A stretch of 64,000 nucleotides of DNA from Streptomyces coeruleorubidus (GCF_028885415.1 NZ_CP118527.1:868001-932000), one strand, 5' to 3'. Shown: positions 53,784-62,511, counted from the stretch's first letter. Notes: a model not told the origin generated them from the sequence alone. Program-made: numbers and translations.

Positions 53784-54311
53784 GTGTTCCCCGCACGGAT
53801 ACTTGCCGGTGCTCCGTTGGCTCTGGTGATTCTCGCCCTGTCCGGCTGCTCTTCCCACTGGGGCTGCACCGACACGACTGCGGAGCGCGGTGAGGCCGGT
53901 GTCAGGGTGCAGGTCGAGGACACGTCTGGGCGGCCTCTCGGCGTCACCGCCGAGGTCGTTGACTGGCGCCTTGAGCCACACCCGCAGGTGCCCTCCGAAG
54001 GTGACCAGGTCCACTTCCACTACCGCTTCGACGGCGCCGACGAGGGATCCGGCCCTGCAGTGGACGCCTGCGCGGTCGATAAGCAGCGCGTGGCGTTGGG
54101 GTGTCAGACGGTTTATTCGTCCCAGGCGTTCGGGCCGGACGGTGACCTCACGGGCGACGACTGGCTCGCCGTCGAGCACCCTGAGCAGGTTGCCGGAGTG
54201 CTATTGATCCCCAATGACCAGTCCTACGACGGACGAACCTGCGAGCAGGACATCAAGGACGGTGGCGGGCTGCATCCTCCGGAACCAGCCGGCATGGGGG
54301 ACCAACTGTGA
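53784..54311 (+). CDS. Putative secreted lipoprotein, unknown function
   Basis: A 175-residue protein with a type II signal: hydrophobic core LAGAPLALVILALSGC, lipobox LSGC, then SSHWGCTDTT. The mature part is polar and acidic with several further cysteines (GC near the start, DACAVD, LGCQTV, RTCEQD), so disulfides are likely. No family is recognised. The GTG at 53784 follows GGAGGTCACC, a strong site. It is one of few apparently intact genes within a region of pseudogenes. Its 3' end abuts the IS5-type remnant, so the last residues may come from the insertion. Confidence 0.65.
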   Translation: MFPARILAGAPLALVILALSGCSSHWGCTDTTAERGEAGVRVQVEDTSGRPLGVTAEVVDWRLEPHPQVPSEGDQVHFHYRFDGADEGSGPAVDACAVDKQRVALGCQTVYSSQAFGPDGDLTGDDWLAVEHPEQVAGVLLIPNDQSYDGRTCEQDIKDGGGLHPPEPAGMGDQL

Positions 54312-54317
54312 GCCGTC

Positions 54318-54842
54318 ATTCAGCTGGTGAGCCGGCGGTGGCATATGAGGGTCGCGGCGATGGCGGTGAAGGCGAGGAAGTGTTCCGGCTTGCGCTCGTA
54401 GCGGCGGTGGAGGCGTCGGCAGCCGGACAGCCAGGACATGGTCCGTTCCACAACCCATCGGTGCCGGCCCCGTCGTTGGGACGACTCGATGACCTAGCGG
54501 GCGAGGCGGTGCCGGACGTCGCGGGAGGACAGCCAGCGCCGCAGGTGCTGGTAGTCGTAACCCTTGTCTCCGTGCAGATTGCCGGGTCTGCTGGGTCGCG
54601 GGCCGCGGCGTGAGCGGATGGGCGGGATGCCGCGGACCAGCGGGATCAGGGCCCCGGCTGTCATGGAGTTTCGCGGCGGAGATACCGATGGACAAGGGCA
54701 GGCCGTAGCGCGATGAGGTGGATCCTCGATCCCTTCTTGCCACGGTCGGTCGGATTCGGTCCCGTCAGCCGCCCCCTTTGAGGGCCCGCACACTGACGGA
54801 GTCGATCGCGCACGGGGACCAGTCCAGACCACCCAGGGAACC
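54318..54842 (-). pseudogene. IS5-family transposase, frameshifted and interrupted
   Basis: Reading the minus strand in changing frames gives a nearly complete C-terminal transposase: LDWSPCAIDSVSVRALKGG, RYGLPLSIGISAAKLHDSR, a frameshift near 54650, then ALIPLVRGIPP, NLHGDKGYDYQHLRRWLSSR, an in-frame TAG at 54497, then VIESSQRRGRHRWVVERTM and FLAFTAIAATLICHRRL. The catalytic DKGYDY and the WVVERT-HRR-E signature of IS5-type enzymes are visible. At least one frameshift and one stop make it inactive, and its 5' third is missing. Confidence 0.75.
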
Positions 54843-55290
54843 TAGTACCGCGTCAGGCAACGTTCGCCCTGGCGATGTCCTTGCGCAGGCACCGGAACGG
54901 TTACGTGTCCGAACCTGAACTTTGTCGGCCACTCTGGCCAGTGCGCGCTGAACGCTCCCATCGAGAACGGATCCCGATACGCGTCACGGAGTACAGGCGG
55001 CGGTATGAACTCGACAGTGCCATCGGCGAGTCCTTCGACGGAGTCGCGCGGGGTGCCCGTGGTGTAGCCGGTGCCGATGTTGTCGAACACGATCACGTCG
55101 TGGCCGGCGGCGAGGTGGTCCAGGAACTCCGGGTCCCACCAGTCGAGCGTGCCTCGGACCCGGTTCAGCAGGACCAGCGGGATGCCACCCCGCGGGCCGA
55201 GGCGCCGGTAGGTGAACGTCGCGGAGGGGCCTTCCCACGGTGAGGTCCTCGGCCGCGTCTGCCAGGTAGGTGCCGATGGCGGGCTTCGCT
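54842..55290 (-). pseudogene. Alpha/beta-hydrolase N-terminal fragment
   Basis: The minus strand reads TYLADAAEDLTVG, a one-base shift, then SATFTYRRLGPRGGIPLVLL, then TLDWWDPEFLDHLAAG and VIVFDNIGTGYTTG. This is the start of an alpha/beta-hydrolase up to just past the oxyanion strand. After VEGLADGTVEFI the sequence becomes unrelated and stops. The nucleophile elbow and lid are absent. Confidence 0.65.
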
Positions 55291-55327
55291 TTCGTGTCGC
55301 TGTGTCTCGTGGGATCTTCCGAAGTGG

Positions 55328-55570
55328 TCAGGCGGGCAGGCGGTTCAGCTTGCGCAGCTGCTGGTCGAAGATGCGGGAGGGGATCATGCGGCGCATGGTG
55401 CGGACGCGTCCGGTGGTGGCGCCGGCGGTGTAGCGCAGCTTCGGCTTGGCGCCGGTCGCCGCGGCGACGATCTCCTTGGCGACGACGGCGGGGTCGTCGC
55501 CGTCCTTGACCGCTGAGGCCCTGTACTCCTCGAAGACTGGCGCTGTTTGGCGTAGACGTCCAGGGGCCGG
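55328..55570 (-). pseudogene. Short-chain dehydrogenase C-terminal fragment
   Basis: PLDVYAKQR, a frameshift, then VFEEYRASAVKDGDDP, then KEIVAAATGAKPKLRYTAG and RRMIPSRIFDQQLRKLN. This is the standard C-terminal tail of a classical SDR oxidoreductase. The Rossmann fold and YxxxK site are missing. Confidence 0.6.
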
Positions 55571-55769
55571 TCGGACGATGCCGGGCGGGATGCCTCGGTC
55601 GGCAAGGGCCTGGTCGACGGCCTGGACGTAGGGCCGGTGCGGCAGCCACCTTGCGACCAAAGCCGGTGCCACCCGGGCAAATCCAGCAACACGAGCCTCA
55701 CCTCCCACGGTGGGGACGGGGAGGGGTTCACGAAGCGCGCCGAAAGGCGGCGGCCGGGCCGATGACGTC

Positions 55770-56148
55770 CCCGGGCCGTACTTGTCACGGACGCGGTCGA
55801 CAGCAGCTTCGGCGACCAGCCGTGCCTCGCGGGCGTCATCGAGGCTGGTCTGCCGCGCTGGAGACCGGCGGCATCCATCAGTTGGTAGGCCACGGCGCGA
55901 AGATCGTCGTCATGGGCGGAGGGCTCGCCAAGGCGGCGGGTCATCTCCCATCGGCTGACACCGGCGAACCTCAGCACAAGAGTGACGGCGCGGGCCGCCT
56001 GGTCGCGCCGGCGCAACACCCCGCCGAGGCGGACCACGACTGCAAGGAGCGCGGCGCGGACCTCCGCTCCGTCCAGGGCGTGGCGGGGGAAGGCGCAGCG
56101 TACGGTCGTGGACTCGGGCAGGGCGCGGCACTCCCCCGGTGCTCTCCC
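55770..56148 (-). pseudogene. Y-family DNA polymerase C-terminal fragment
   Basis: The minus strand encodes LPESTTVRCAFPRHALDG, then AEVRAALLAVVVRLGGVLRR, VTLVLRFAG, and RRLGEPSAHDDDLRAVAYQL. After a frameshift follow ARLVAEAAVDRVRDKYGPG. This is the little-finger/C-terminal region of a DinB/ImuB-like polymerase. The catalytic palm and fingers are absent. It is fused head-on to the carbonic anhydrase relic. Confidence 0.55.
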
Positions 56149-56149
56149 A

Positions 56150-56395
56150 GTGCGAGTGCCCCGTACGCGGCGCGGTGCTGAACGCCGAGCGCCTTCGGTG
56201 CGTACTGGATGGTGGCGGCTTCGCCGGTCGCCTCGTGCATTGGCGTGCGGCGGGTCACTGTTGCCTGCCTTGCGCAGCTCGAATATTCCCCCAGTTCCGC
56301 ATCCCGCGACATGTTCGGGGGTATGACGCCTGAATCCATCCAGGTGATGAACAGATCCTGCGGCAGTGACCCTTTCGGCCGTTTGCGGCATTCGC
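56150..56395 (-). pseudogene. Beta-carbonic anhydrase remnant
   Basis: In two alternating frames the minus strand gives DLFITWMDSGVIPP, GGIFELRKAGNSDPPHA, and TGEAATIQYAPKALGVQH. These line up with DVLFITCSDSRVVPA, GELFELRTAGNIVPPHA and TGEKATIEYAVQVLGVKH of the intact enzyme at 60452-61033. The zinc cysteine and the Asp-Arg dyad region (CSDSR) have become WMDSG, and the HSHCG zinc motif is lost. It is a degraded paralogue in the opposite orientation. Confidence 0.7.
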
Positions 56396-56517
56396 CACTC
56401 CGAGAATGGACTTGACGCCGGACCGAGTGGGCACTCTTCAGCAGAGCGCCATGACACGCCCTGCTGCAGCGCTTTGACCAGCTGCTTTTAACGCGAAGGA
56501 AGCAGCGCTCAGATGAA

Positions 56518-56537
56518 GGTTAAGGCAATGCTAAAGC
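56518..56537. promoter_or_regulatory. Putative response-regulator box (direct repeat)
   Basis: GGTTAAGG, four bases, then GCTAAAGC: a 12-bp-period direct repeat about 190 bp upstream of the response regulator. It resembles, in the same sense after reverse complement, the CCTTTACC repeat before the PepSY gene. Confidence 0.45.
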
Positions 56538-56725
56538 ACCACTAGAAGCAGTCCATCTTTCGGTCCGAGGGGGGCCGTTCGGGCCGCCCATCGACTCGGA
56601 TCCGTGCAGTTTTCCGTCAGCGATGCACGTCGATACTGAATGCATCAGCACTGGATTGACACTGGCTGTACTGTGACAACTCCACTGCGGTTTTGCGTTG
56701 TTCGGATTCGTGGAGAGACGGTGGC

Positions 56726-57640
56726 ATGGGCATACAGGTGCTGCTCATCGAGGACGACGAGACGATCGCCGAGCCGCTGGCCGAAGGGCTGCAGAACTAC
56801 GGGTTCTCGGTCAGCCGGGTCGCTACGGGCGCCGAGGGACTTCAGGGGCCGTACGGGGAAGTCGTGCTGCTCGACCTGGGGCTGCCGGACATGGACGGTA
56901 TCGACGTCTGCCGCGGTATCCGGCAGGTCTCCGACGTTCCCGTCATCATCCTCACCGCACGCGGTGAGGAGGCCGACCGGATCCTGGGCCTGGAACTGGG
57001 CGCCGACGACTACCTGGCGAAACCGTTCAGCCTGCGGGAGCTGATCGCCCGCATACGCGCCGTCACCCGCCGCTCCCAGCGCACCAGCACCGCCTTCGGC
57101 ACAGCGACGGGGGGCTTTGCCCCCATGGCCACGGCCTCGTATGGACACGACCCGGCACCGCAGACACCGCCCTCGGACCATCCGCCCGCCTACGGCTCCT
57201 TCACCGCTCCGGCATCCCTGGCATACGTCTCGCCCCTGCACGAAGCCCTCGGCGCTCGGGAGACGGCGGCATACGCGGGAGGTTCGGTCGGTGGTGCGAT
57301 ACCGGGCCCACTGGTCGTGGACCGGCGCACCCGCCAGGTATGGGTCGGCGAGTCACTGATCGCGCTGACGCCGAAGGAGTTCGACCTACTGGCACTGCTG
57401 TGCGAGGACCCCGGCGCGGTGTACTCGCGCCAGCAGATCCTCAACCGGGTCTGGGATCCCCACTACGAGGGCCCGACCAAGACCCTCGATGTCCACGTCG
57501 CCACGCTGCGCCGCAAGCTGGGCCACCCGCACTGGATCCAGACCCTGCGCGGTGTGGGCTTCCGCCTCGCCGTGGCCCACGCTGGGCCCGGCGACTCGGG
57601 GCATGGATACGGGAAAGTGCGAGAGGTCGCCTTCCCGTGA
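56726..57640 (+). CDS. OmpR/PhoB-type response regulator with long linker
   Basis: A 304-residue regulator. The receiver domain (1-120) has the acidic pair EDD at 9-11, phosphoacceptor Asp50 in VVLLDLGLPDMDG, Thr in IILTARGEE and Lys in GADDYLAKPF. The winged-helix output domain (about 200-290) shows VWVGESLIALTPKEFDLLALLCEDPG and the recognition segment TKTLDVHVATLRRKL. Between them is an unusually long, Pro/Ala/Tyr-rich linker of about 65 residues. The start at 56726 follows GGAGAGACGG. The kinase gene overlaps its stop by GTGA. Confidence 0.92.
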   Translation: MGIQVLLIEDDETIAEPLAEGLQNYGFSVSRVATGAEGLQGPYGEVVLLDLGLPDMDGIDVCRGIRQVSDVPVIILTARGEEADRILGLELGADDYLAKPFSLRELIARIRAVTRRSQRTSTAFGTATGGFAPMATASYGHDPAPQTPPSDHPPAYGSFTAPASLAYVSPLHEALGARETAAYAGGSVGGAIPGPLVVDRRTRQVWVGESLIALTPKEFDLLALLCEDPGAVYSRQQILNRVWDPHYEGPTKTLDVHVATLRRKLGHPHWIQTLRGVGFRLAVAHAGPGDSGHGYGKVREVAFP

Positions 57641-59115
57641 CCCGCCGCCTGCTGCTGACCTACCTCAGCATCGCCGTACTTGTCCTGCTCTGCCTGGAGA
57701 TCCCGCTGGGATTCGTGTACTCGCAGGCCGAGCGGGACCGCATCATCAGCGCCGCCCACGACGAAGCCGCCTCCCTGTCCGCGTACGCCGAACTGTCGCT
57801 GGAAGCCGGCAGGGAGACGCAGAACCTGCCGCGCCGCGTGACCGAGTGCGCCCGCCGCATCGGCGGACAGGTGAGTGTGGTCAGCCGCTACGGCACCGTC
57901 ATCGCCTCCTCGGAGCCAATGTCCCCCGAGCAGGCACGCGACATGGCCGGACGCCCGGAAGTCGCCGCCGCCCTGGCCGGCCACGGCTCCACCGATGTGC
58001 GCACCTCCAGCATCGGCGGCGTGCAGTACCTTTCCGTCGCCGCTCCTGTCGGCCACGAGACCCCGCCGGCCGCCGCGGTCCGCGTCACCGTGCCGACCGA
58101 CACAGTCCACGCCCGGGTGCACCAGGTGTGGCTGCTGCTGGCCCTGGCCGGACTCGCGGTGCTGGCCGCCGTGGCCGCCGTGGGCTTCGCCATCGCGCGG
58201 TGGGCGGGACGCCCCATCCGGGAACTCGAGCAGGCCACCGTCCAACTCGCCGGCGGCAGCCTGTCCGACGGTCCCGTGACGATCATCAACGGACCGCCCG
58301 AAGTACGCAGCCTGGCCGCCGCCTTCAACCAGACCGCCGCCCGGCTGGAACACCTGCTCGCCTCCCAGCGCGCCTTCGCCGGTGAAGCCTCACACCAGCT
58401 CAAGACCCCGCTCGCCGCCCTGCGGCTGCGCCTGGACAACCTCGAGCCCGCCGTCGCCGATTTCGGTCGCGGCAGCCTGGCCGCCGCGCAGACCGAGACC
58501 GAGCGGCTCGCCCGCATGGTCGAAGGTCTGCTCGCGATGGCCCGCCTGGAGGAGAAGGCCGCCACGCGCGAGCTGATCGACGTGGAACGGGTCTGCGCCG
58601 AACGCCACCAGACCTGGGCTCCCGTCTTCCACAACCACGGCGTCTGTCTCCACCTGACCGGCGAGCGTGCCGGCCCTGTCCTCGCCCTGCCCGGAGCCGT
58701 CGAGCAGATCCTGGACAACCTGCTCTCCAACGCCCTGCGCCACTCGCCGCCCGGCACGACCGTGACCCTCCAACTGCGCCATCGCGCCGCCCGCCGCCGC
58801 ACCGTCCCCGAAGGGCGTGCTTCCTGGGCGGACCTGCATGTGATCGACGAAGGCCCCGGCATGACCGAAGAGCAGCGCCGCCGCGCCTTCGACCGCTTCT
58901 GGCGCGCCCCGGACGCCCCCAAAGGCGGCACCGGACTCGGCCTGGCTCTCGTCCAGCGCCTCGCCCACGCCAGCGGCGGCGACGTAGCCCTCCGCCCCGC
59001 CCCCGCCGGCGGCCTCGATGCTGTGGTCAGCCTGCCCTGCACCGAACAGCTCCCGGGCACCGACCACGACTTCTCCCGCCCACGCCCGCGTCAGCAACAG
59101 CCCGCACAGATCTGA
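57637..59115 (+). CDS. Sensor histidine kinase
   Basis: A 492-residue membrane kinase. TM1 is at about residues 4-28 (LLLTYLSIAVLVLLCLEIPLG), an extracytoplasmic sensor spans about 30-163, and TM2 lies at about 164-187. A HAMP linker follows (ARWAGRPIRELEQATVQLAGG). The phosphoacceptor is His253 in ASHQLKTPLAALRLRL. The ATP-binding domain has N-box LDNLLSNALRHSPPG, G1 DEGPGM, F-box FDRFWRAPDAPKGG and G2 GTGLGLALV. All boxes are intact. It pairs with the overlapping response regulator. The sensor domain has no recognised ligand fold. The PepSY protein downstream may be its regulatory target or partner. Confidence 0.93.
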   Translation: MTRRLLLTYLSIAVLVLLCLEIPLGFVYSQAERDRIISAAHDEAASLSAYAELSLEAGRETQNLPRRVTECARRIGGQVSVVSRYGTVIASSEPMSPEQARDMAGRPEVAAALAGHGSTDVRTSSIGGVQYLSVAAPVGHETPPAAAVRVTVPTDTVHARVHQVWLLLALAGLAVLAAVAAVGFAIARWAGRPIRELEQATVQLAGGSLSDGPVTIINGPPEVRSLAAAFNQTAARLEHLLASQRAFAGEASHQLKTPLAALRLRLDNLEPAVADFGRGSLAAAQTETERLARMVEGLLAMARLEEKAATRELIDVERVCAERHQTWAPVFHNHGVCLHLTGERAGPVLALPGAVEQILDNLLSNALRHSPPGTTVTLQLRHRAARRRTVPEGRASWADLHVIDEGPGMTEEQRRRAFDRFWRAPDAPKGGTGLGLALVQRLAHASGGDVALRPAPAGGLDAVVSLPCTEQLPGTDHDFSRPRPRQQQPAQI

Positions 59116-59729
59116 CACACGGGCGGAGTCCTGTAGGACCTGGCTGCCGCTCGGCAGGACCGCGGCCACCACCAGGATGGAACACCCTGACCACGGTTCC
59201 TCGCCAATGTCCATGATCTGAAAGGCTCCGTCCCGTCGAGCCGAAGGACGAAGCCGCTGCGCACCATCATCTGCCGCGTCACCAGCGAGCTGGACCGAAG
59301 GTCTCGTCCACCACGGGCGCTGTGGCTCCGTGGCCCAGTGGCCGGGTCGCCCGTGCAGGACGGGCGGCCAGTGTGTCGACCAGCCGGTTGTTGCGGGACT
59401 ACTCCCCTTCGTCGCCGTCCAGACTGCCGGAACACGTGCGGCGGCCGGTCACGCACCGGTTGGGGCCGCTGCTGGGAGCCCTGCTGAGGCGGGCAGTCGA
59501 GCGGCGGAGGCGGTGGACAGCACGGTGGTGCGTCACCGCAGCGAAGGGGCCTTCCGAAATTTGTGCCAACTCTGGCCTTTACCCTGCCTTTACCTAACCC
59601 TTCTCTAGTCCACCGCTCGCTAGCGTCCTCCGGCATGGACGACTGACCGGCCGCCTGATCAGAAGCAGTGCAGGGGCGTTGTCCTCGGGGCGGATCGGCA
59701 GCACGAGTCGCATTCCAAAGGAGGAATCG
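59116..59729. other. 614-bp intergenic region before the PepSY gene
   Basis: No gene is convincing. The last 160 bp are less GC-rich and contain the CCTTTACC direct repeat (59576-59594). They also hold a CTAACCC/CTCTAGTCC stretch that may include the promoter. The ribosome binding site AAAGGAGG precedes 59730. Confidence 0.5.
59576..59594. promoter_or_regulatory. CCTTTACC direct repeat, putative response-regulator box
   Basis: CCTTTACC, CTG, CCTTTACC: two exact 8-bp copies with an 11-bp period, the one-helical-turn spacing usual for OmpR-family sites. It lies about 136 bp upstream of the PepSY gene start. A variant precedes the response regulator itself. Confidence 0.6.
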
Positions 59730-60134
59730 ATGCGGAAGACGAAGGTGTTCACCCTGCTCGGCGGCGGGTTGCTGCTGTCCGTCACCACGGGTGCCGCACT
59801 GGCCGCGGCAGGCCAGGAAGGGCAGGAGCCGCAGGGTCGGCAGGCCACGGTTCGTGCTGCGTCGCCGGCCGGTTTCGAGATCGAGATCGATCCGGAGCTC
59901 GACGCCCAGTTCGGGCCACGGCCGGTCAACGCCGTACAGGCGGCCGGGATCGTCACCGACAGCCGTCCCGGCGCCCGCGTGCTCAAGGTGGAGCTGGACG
60001 AGGAGGGCGGCCGGGCGGTCTGGGAAGTGGAGGCGCACGACGGTGCCGGTGACGTGGAGGCTCTCGTTGACGCTTTCACCGGCCAGATAGTCGGCCAGGA
60101 CGCCGAGGACCTGGACGAAGCCGGCCGGGATTAG
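59730..60134 (+). CDS. Secreted PepSY-domain protein
   Basis: A 134-residue exported protein: signal peptide MRKTKVFTLLGGGLLLSVTT with cleavage near AALAAAG, then a short Gln/Gly linker and one PepSY domain (residues about 62-125; RPVNAVQAAGIVTDSRPGAR, VLKVELDEEGGRAVWEVEAH and VDAFTGQIVGQD). PepSY domains are extracellular modules thought to inhibit or bind proteases or sense ligands. It has no lipobox. The start follows AAAGGAGGAATCG. The upstream direct repeat suggests control by the neighbouring two-component system. Confidence 0.88.
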   Translation: MRKTKVFTLLGGGLLLSVTTGAALAAAGQEGQEPQGRQATVRAASPAGFEIEIDPELDAQFGPRPVNAVQAAGIVTDSRPGARVLKVELDEEGGRAVWEVEAHDGAGDVEALVDAFTGQIVGQDAEDLDEAGRD

Positions 60135-60451
60135 GCGCGACGCGATAAGTCCGTCACCTGTCAGGACCCCGACCCTTCGGGGACCGGACCGGTCCCCTGC
60201 ACACCGGCGACCGCGACCGCGCCGTCGTCTGCGTCCCCGAAGCGCCGGACCACCCGCTGATGAAGGCATGCACCTCGGCTGCGTCCGAGCCGGGCCACGC
60301 CCTGCACCGCGTACCAGGGCACGCCGGGATGGACGTCAGCCCACACGCTGGCCGCTCTGCAGGTGTTCCGCTGATGAGCAGCAGAGCCCCCACCCCTGTC
60401 CTGTAAGTCCGACGCGCACCCCACGGCGCGCCAGGAGGAGTCACCACACTC
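60135..60451. other. 317-bp spacer without a recognised gene
   Basis: Nothing coding is convincing. AGGAGGAGTC near the end is the ribosome binding site for the carbonic anhydrase. Confidence 0.4.
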
Positions 60452-61033
60452 ATGCAACCCCTCATCGACAACGCCCGCATGTTCGGACAGCGCCCTGAGG
60501 AGTTCGCTCGCCTCGCCGAGGGCCAGTCCCCCGACGTCCTGTTCATCACCTGCTCCGACTCCAGGGTCGTACCGGCCCTGATCACGGGCGCCCGGCCCGG
60601 CGAGCTCTTCGAGCTGCGCACCGCGGGCAACATCGTCCCCCCGCACGCCTCCGCCACCCCCACGGGCGAGAAAGCCACGATCGAGTACGCCGTGCAGGTG
60701 CTCGGCGTCAAGCACGTCGTGGTGTGCGGCCACTCCCACTGCGGCGCCGTCGGCGCGGTGGTACGCCACGACGACCTGTCCGCCGTACCAGCCGTGCGCG
60801 ACTGGCTCGCGCACGCGGCGGACGAGCCCAAGTGCTCCGACACCAGCGACCCGACCGTCGCCGAGGCCGTGCAGAACCACGTCCTGGCGCAGGTGGAGCG
60901 GCTGCGCTCCTACCCGTGCATCGAGCAGGGCCTCAAGGCGGGTCGACTCCAGCTGCACGCCTGGTACTACGAGGTCCACACCGGCCTGGTGCGGGAACAC
61001 CGCACGGAGCCCGGCACCTTCGAGGCGCTGTAA
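60452..61033 (+). CDS. Beta-class carbonic anhydrase
   Basis: A 193-residue enzyme interconverting CO2 and bicarbonate. The zinc ligands are Cys34 (in FITCSDSRVVP), His94 and Cys97 (in VCGHSHCGAVGAV), with the Asp36-Arg38 dyad intact. FELRTAGNIVPPHAS and TGEKATIEYAVQVLGVKHVVV are family-typical. The C-terminal LQLHAWYYEVHTGLV helix-strand completes the fold. Start ATG at 60452 follows GGAGGAG. It is separated by only 14 nt from the SulP transporter start, forming an evident bicarbonate uptake/conversion pair. A decayed paralogue lies at 56.2 kb. Confidence 0.95.
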   Translation: MQPLIDNARMFGQRPEEFARLAEGQSPDVLFITCSDSRVVPALITGARPGELFELRTAGNIVPPHASATPTGEKATIEYAVQVLGVKHVVVCGHSHCGAVGAVVRHDDLSAVPAVRDWLAHAADEPKCSDTSDPTVAEAVQNHVLAQVERLRSYPCIEQGLKAGRLQLHAWYYEVHTGLVREHRTEPGTFEAL

Positions 61034-61047
61034 GGGAGTTGGTGACC

Positions 61048-62505
61048 ATGCTGTCGAAGTTCCCTTACCTGAGGCAGGACTTCCTCGCCTCCATCGTCGT
61101 CTTCCTCGTCGCCGTACCGCTGTGCATCGGTGTGGCCGTCGCCTCCGGTGTCCCGGCCGAACTCGGCCTGATCACCGGCATCGTGGGCGGCCTCGTCACC
61201 GGTCTCATGCCCGGCAGCAGCCTCCAGGTGTCCGGACCCGCCGCCGGCATGACCGTGCTGGTCTTCGAGGCCGTCAGCGAGTTCGGGGTGGCCGCACTCG
61301 GCGTGATCGTGCTGATGGCCGGTCTGCTCCAGCTCGCCATGGGCTTCCTCGGCATCGGCCGCTGGTTCAGGGCGATCTCCGTCTCCGTCGTCGAGGGCAT
61401 GCTCGCCGGCATCGGTCTGGTGATCATCGCCGGGCAGATCTACGCGGCGGCCGGCCTGAAGGCCCCGGAGACCGGCATCGGCAAGATCGCGGGGCTGCCG
61501 GGAGCGTTCACCGACGCCCTGGGCAGCACCGAGGCCCTGATCTCGCTCGCGATCGGCGCGGGCACCATCGCCGTCATCGTGCTGTGGAAGAAGCTGCCGA
61601 AGGCCGTGCAGTCCGTGCCGGGCGCCCTCGCGGCGGTGGTCCTGGCCACGCTCGCCACACTCGCCTTCAGCCTGCCGGTCGCCACGGTCGAGGTGGAGGG
61701 CCTGCTCGGCGTCATCCAGCCGCCCGGGACCGACGCCCTCGGCGAGCTGGCCGGCCCGGCCATCTGGGGCACGATCATCGCGTTCGCGCTGATCGCCTCC
61801 GCGGAAAGCCTGTTCAGCGCGGCGGCCGTGGACCGGCTGCACGACGGTCCGCGCACCCAGTACAACAAGGAGATGATCGCCCAGGGCGCGGGCAACACCG
61901 TGTGCGGTCTGCTCGGCGCCCTGCCCATGACCGCGGTGATCGTCCGCAGCTCCGCCAACGTCAACGCGGGGGCGAAGACCAAGGCCTCCCGTGTGCTGCA
62001 CGGCGTGTGGCTGCTGCTGTTCGCCGCCGCGATGCCATGGGCCCTGGCCCTGATCCCGCTGCCCGCCCTCGCCGGCATCCTGGTGCACGCGGGCTGGAAG
62101 CTGATCCCGTTCCGCCAGGTCGTGGCGCTGTGGCGGGCCCACAAGGGCGAGGCGCTGATCCTCGTGGTCACGGCCGTGTCGATCGTCGCGGTGAACATGT
62201 TCGAGGGCGTCCTGATCGGTCTGGCCCTGTCGGTCGTCAAGACCGCCTGGGAAGCCTCGCACGTCAAGCTCGAGGTCATAGACAAGGGCGCCGGTCCCAT
62301 CCAGGCCTACCTGTCGGGCAACGCCACCTTCCTGCGACTGCCGAAGATCCTCGACAGCCTGGAGGCCCTCCCCCAGGACCGCCCCGTCGAGCTGGACCTC
62401 TCGGGACTGCACCACCTCGACCACGCCTGCCGCACGGCCCTGGAGAGCTGGGCCGAACGCCACAGCGCGACGGGCACCGAACCGGTGAAGTTCACCGACC
62501 GGTGA
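61048..62505 (+). CDS. SulP-family anion (probably bicarbonate) transporter
   Basis: A 485-residue SLC26/SulP protein with 10-12 membrane helices and a short C-terminal STAS-like domain. Landmarks: YLRQDFLASIVVFLVAVPLCIGVA, then SGPAAGMTVLVFEAV, then NTVCGLLGALPMTAVIVRSSANVNAGAKTKAS (SulP signature region). The STAS part begins about AGPIQAYLSGNATF with LDLSGLHHLDHAC. Coupling with a carbonic anhydrase points to bicarbonate (BicA-like) rather than sulfate. The ATG at 61048 is spaced correctly from AAGGGAG; a GTG at 61042 is too close. Confidence 0.9.
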   Translation: MLSKFPYLRQDFLASIVVFLVAVPLCIGVAVASGVPAELGLITGIVGGLVTGLMPGSSLQVSGPAAGMTVLVFEAVSEFGVAALGVIVLMAGLLQLAMGFLGIGRWFRAISVSVVEGMLAGIGLVIIAGQIYAAAGLKAPETGIGKIAGLPGAFTDALGSTEALISLAIGAGTIAVIVLWKKLPKAVQSVPGALAAVVLATLATLAFSLPVATVEVEGLLGVIQPPGTDALGELAGPAIWGTIIAFALIASAESLFSAAAVDRLHDGPRTQYNKEMIAQGAGNTVCGLLGALPMTAVIVRSSANVNAGAKTKASRVLHGVWLLLFAAAMPWALALIPLPALAGILVHAGWKLIPFRQVVALWRAHKGEALILVVTAVSIVAVNMFEGVLIGLALSVVKTAWEASHVKLEVIDKGAGPIQAYLSGNATFLRLPKILDSLEALPQDRPVELDLSGLHHLDHACRTALESWAERHSATGTEPVKFTDR

Positions 62506-62511
62506 AGGCAC

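Noticed and set aside
55384..56457. A 357-residue minus-strand protein
   Set aside because: It is a chimera of carbonic anhydrase, DNA polymerase Y and SDR fragments read through frameshifts, not one gene.
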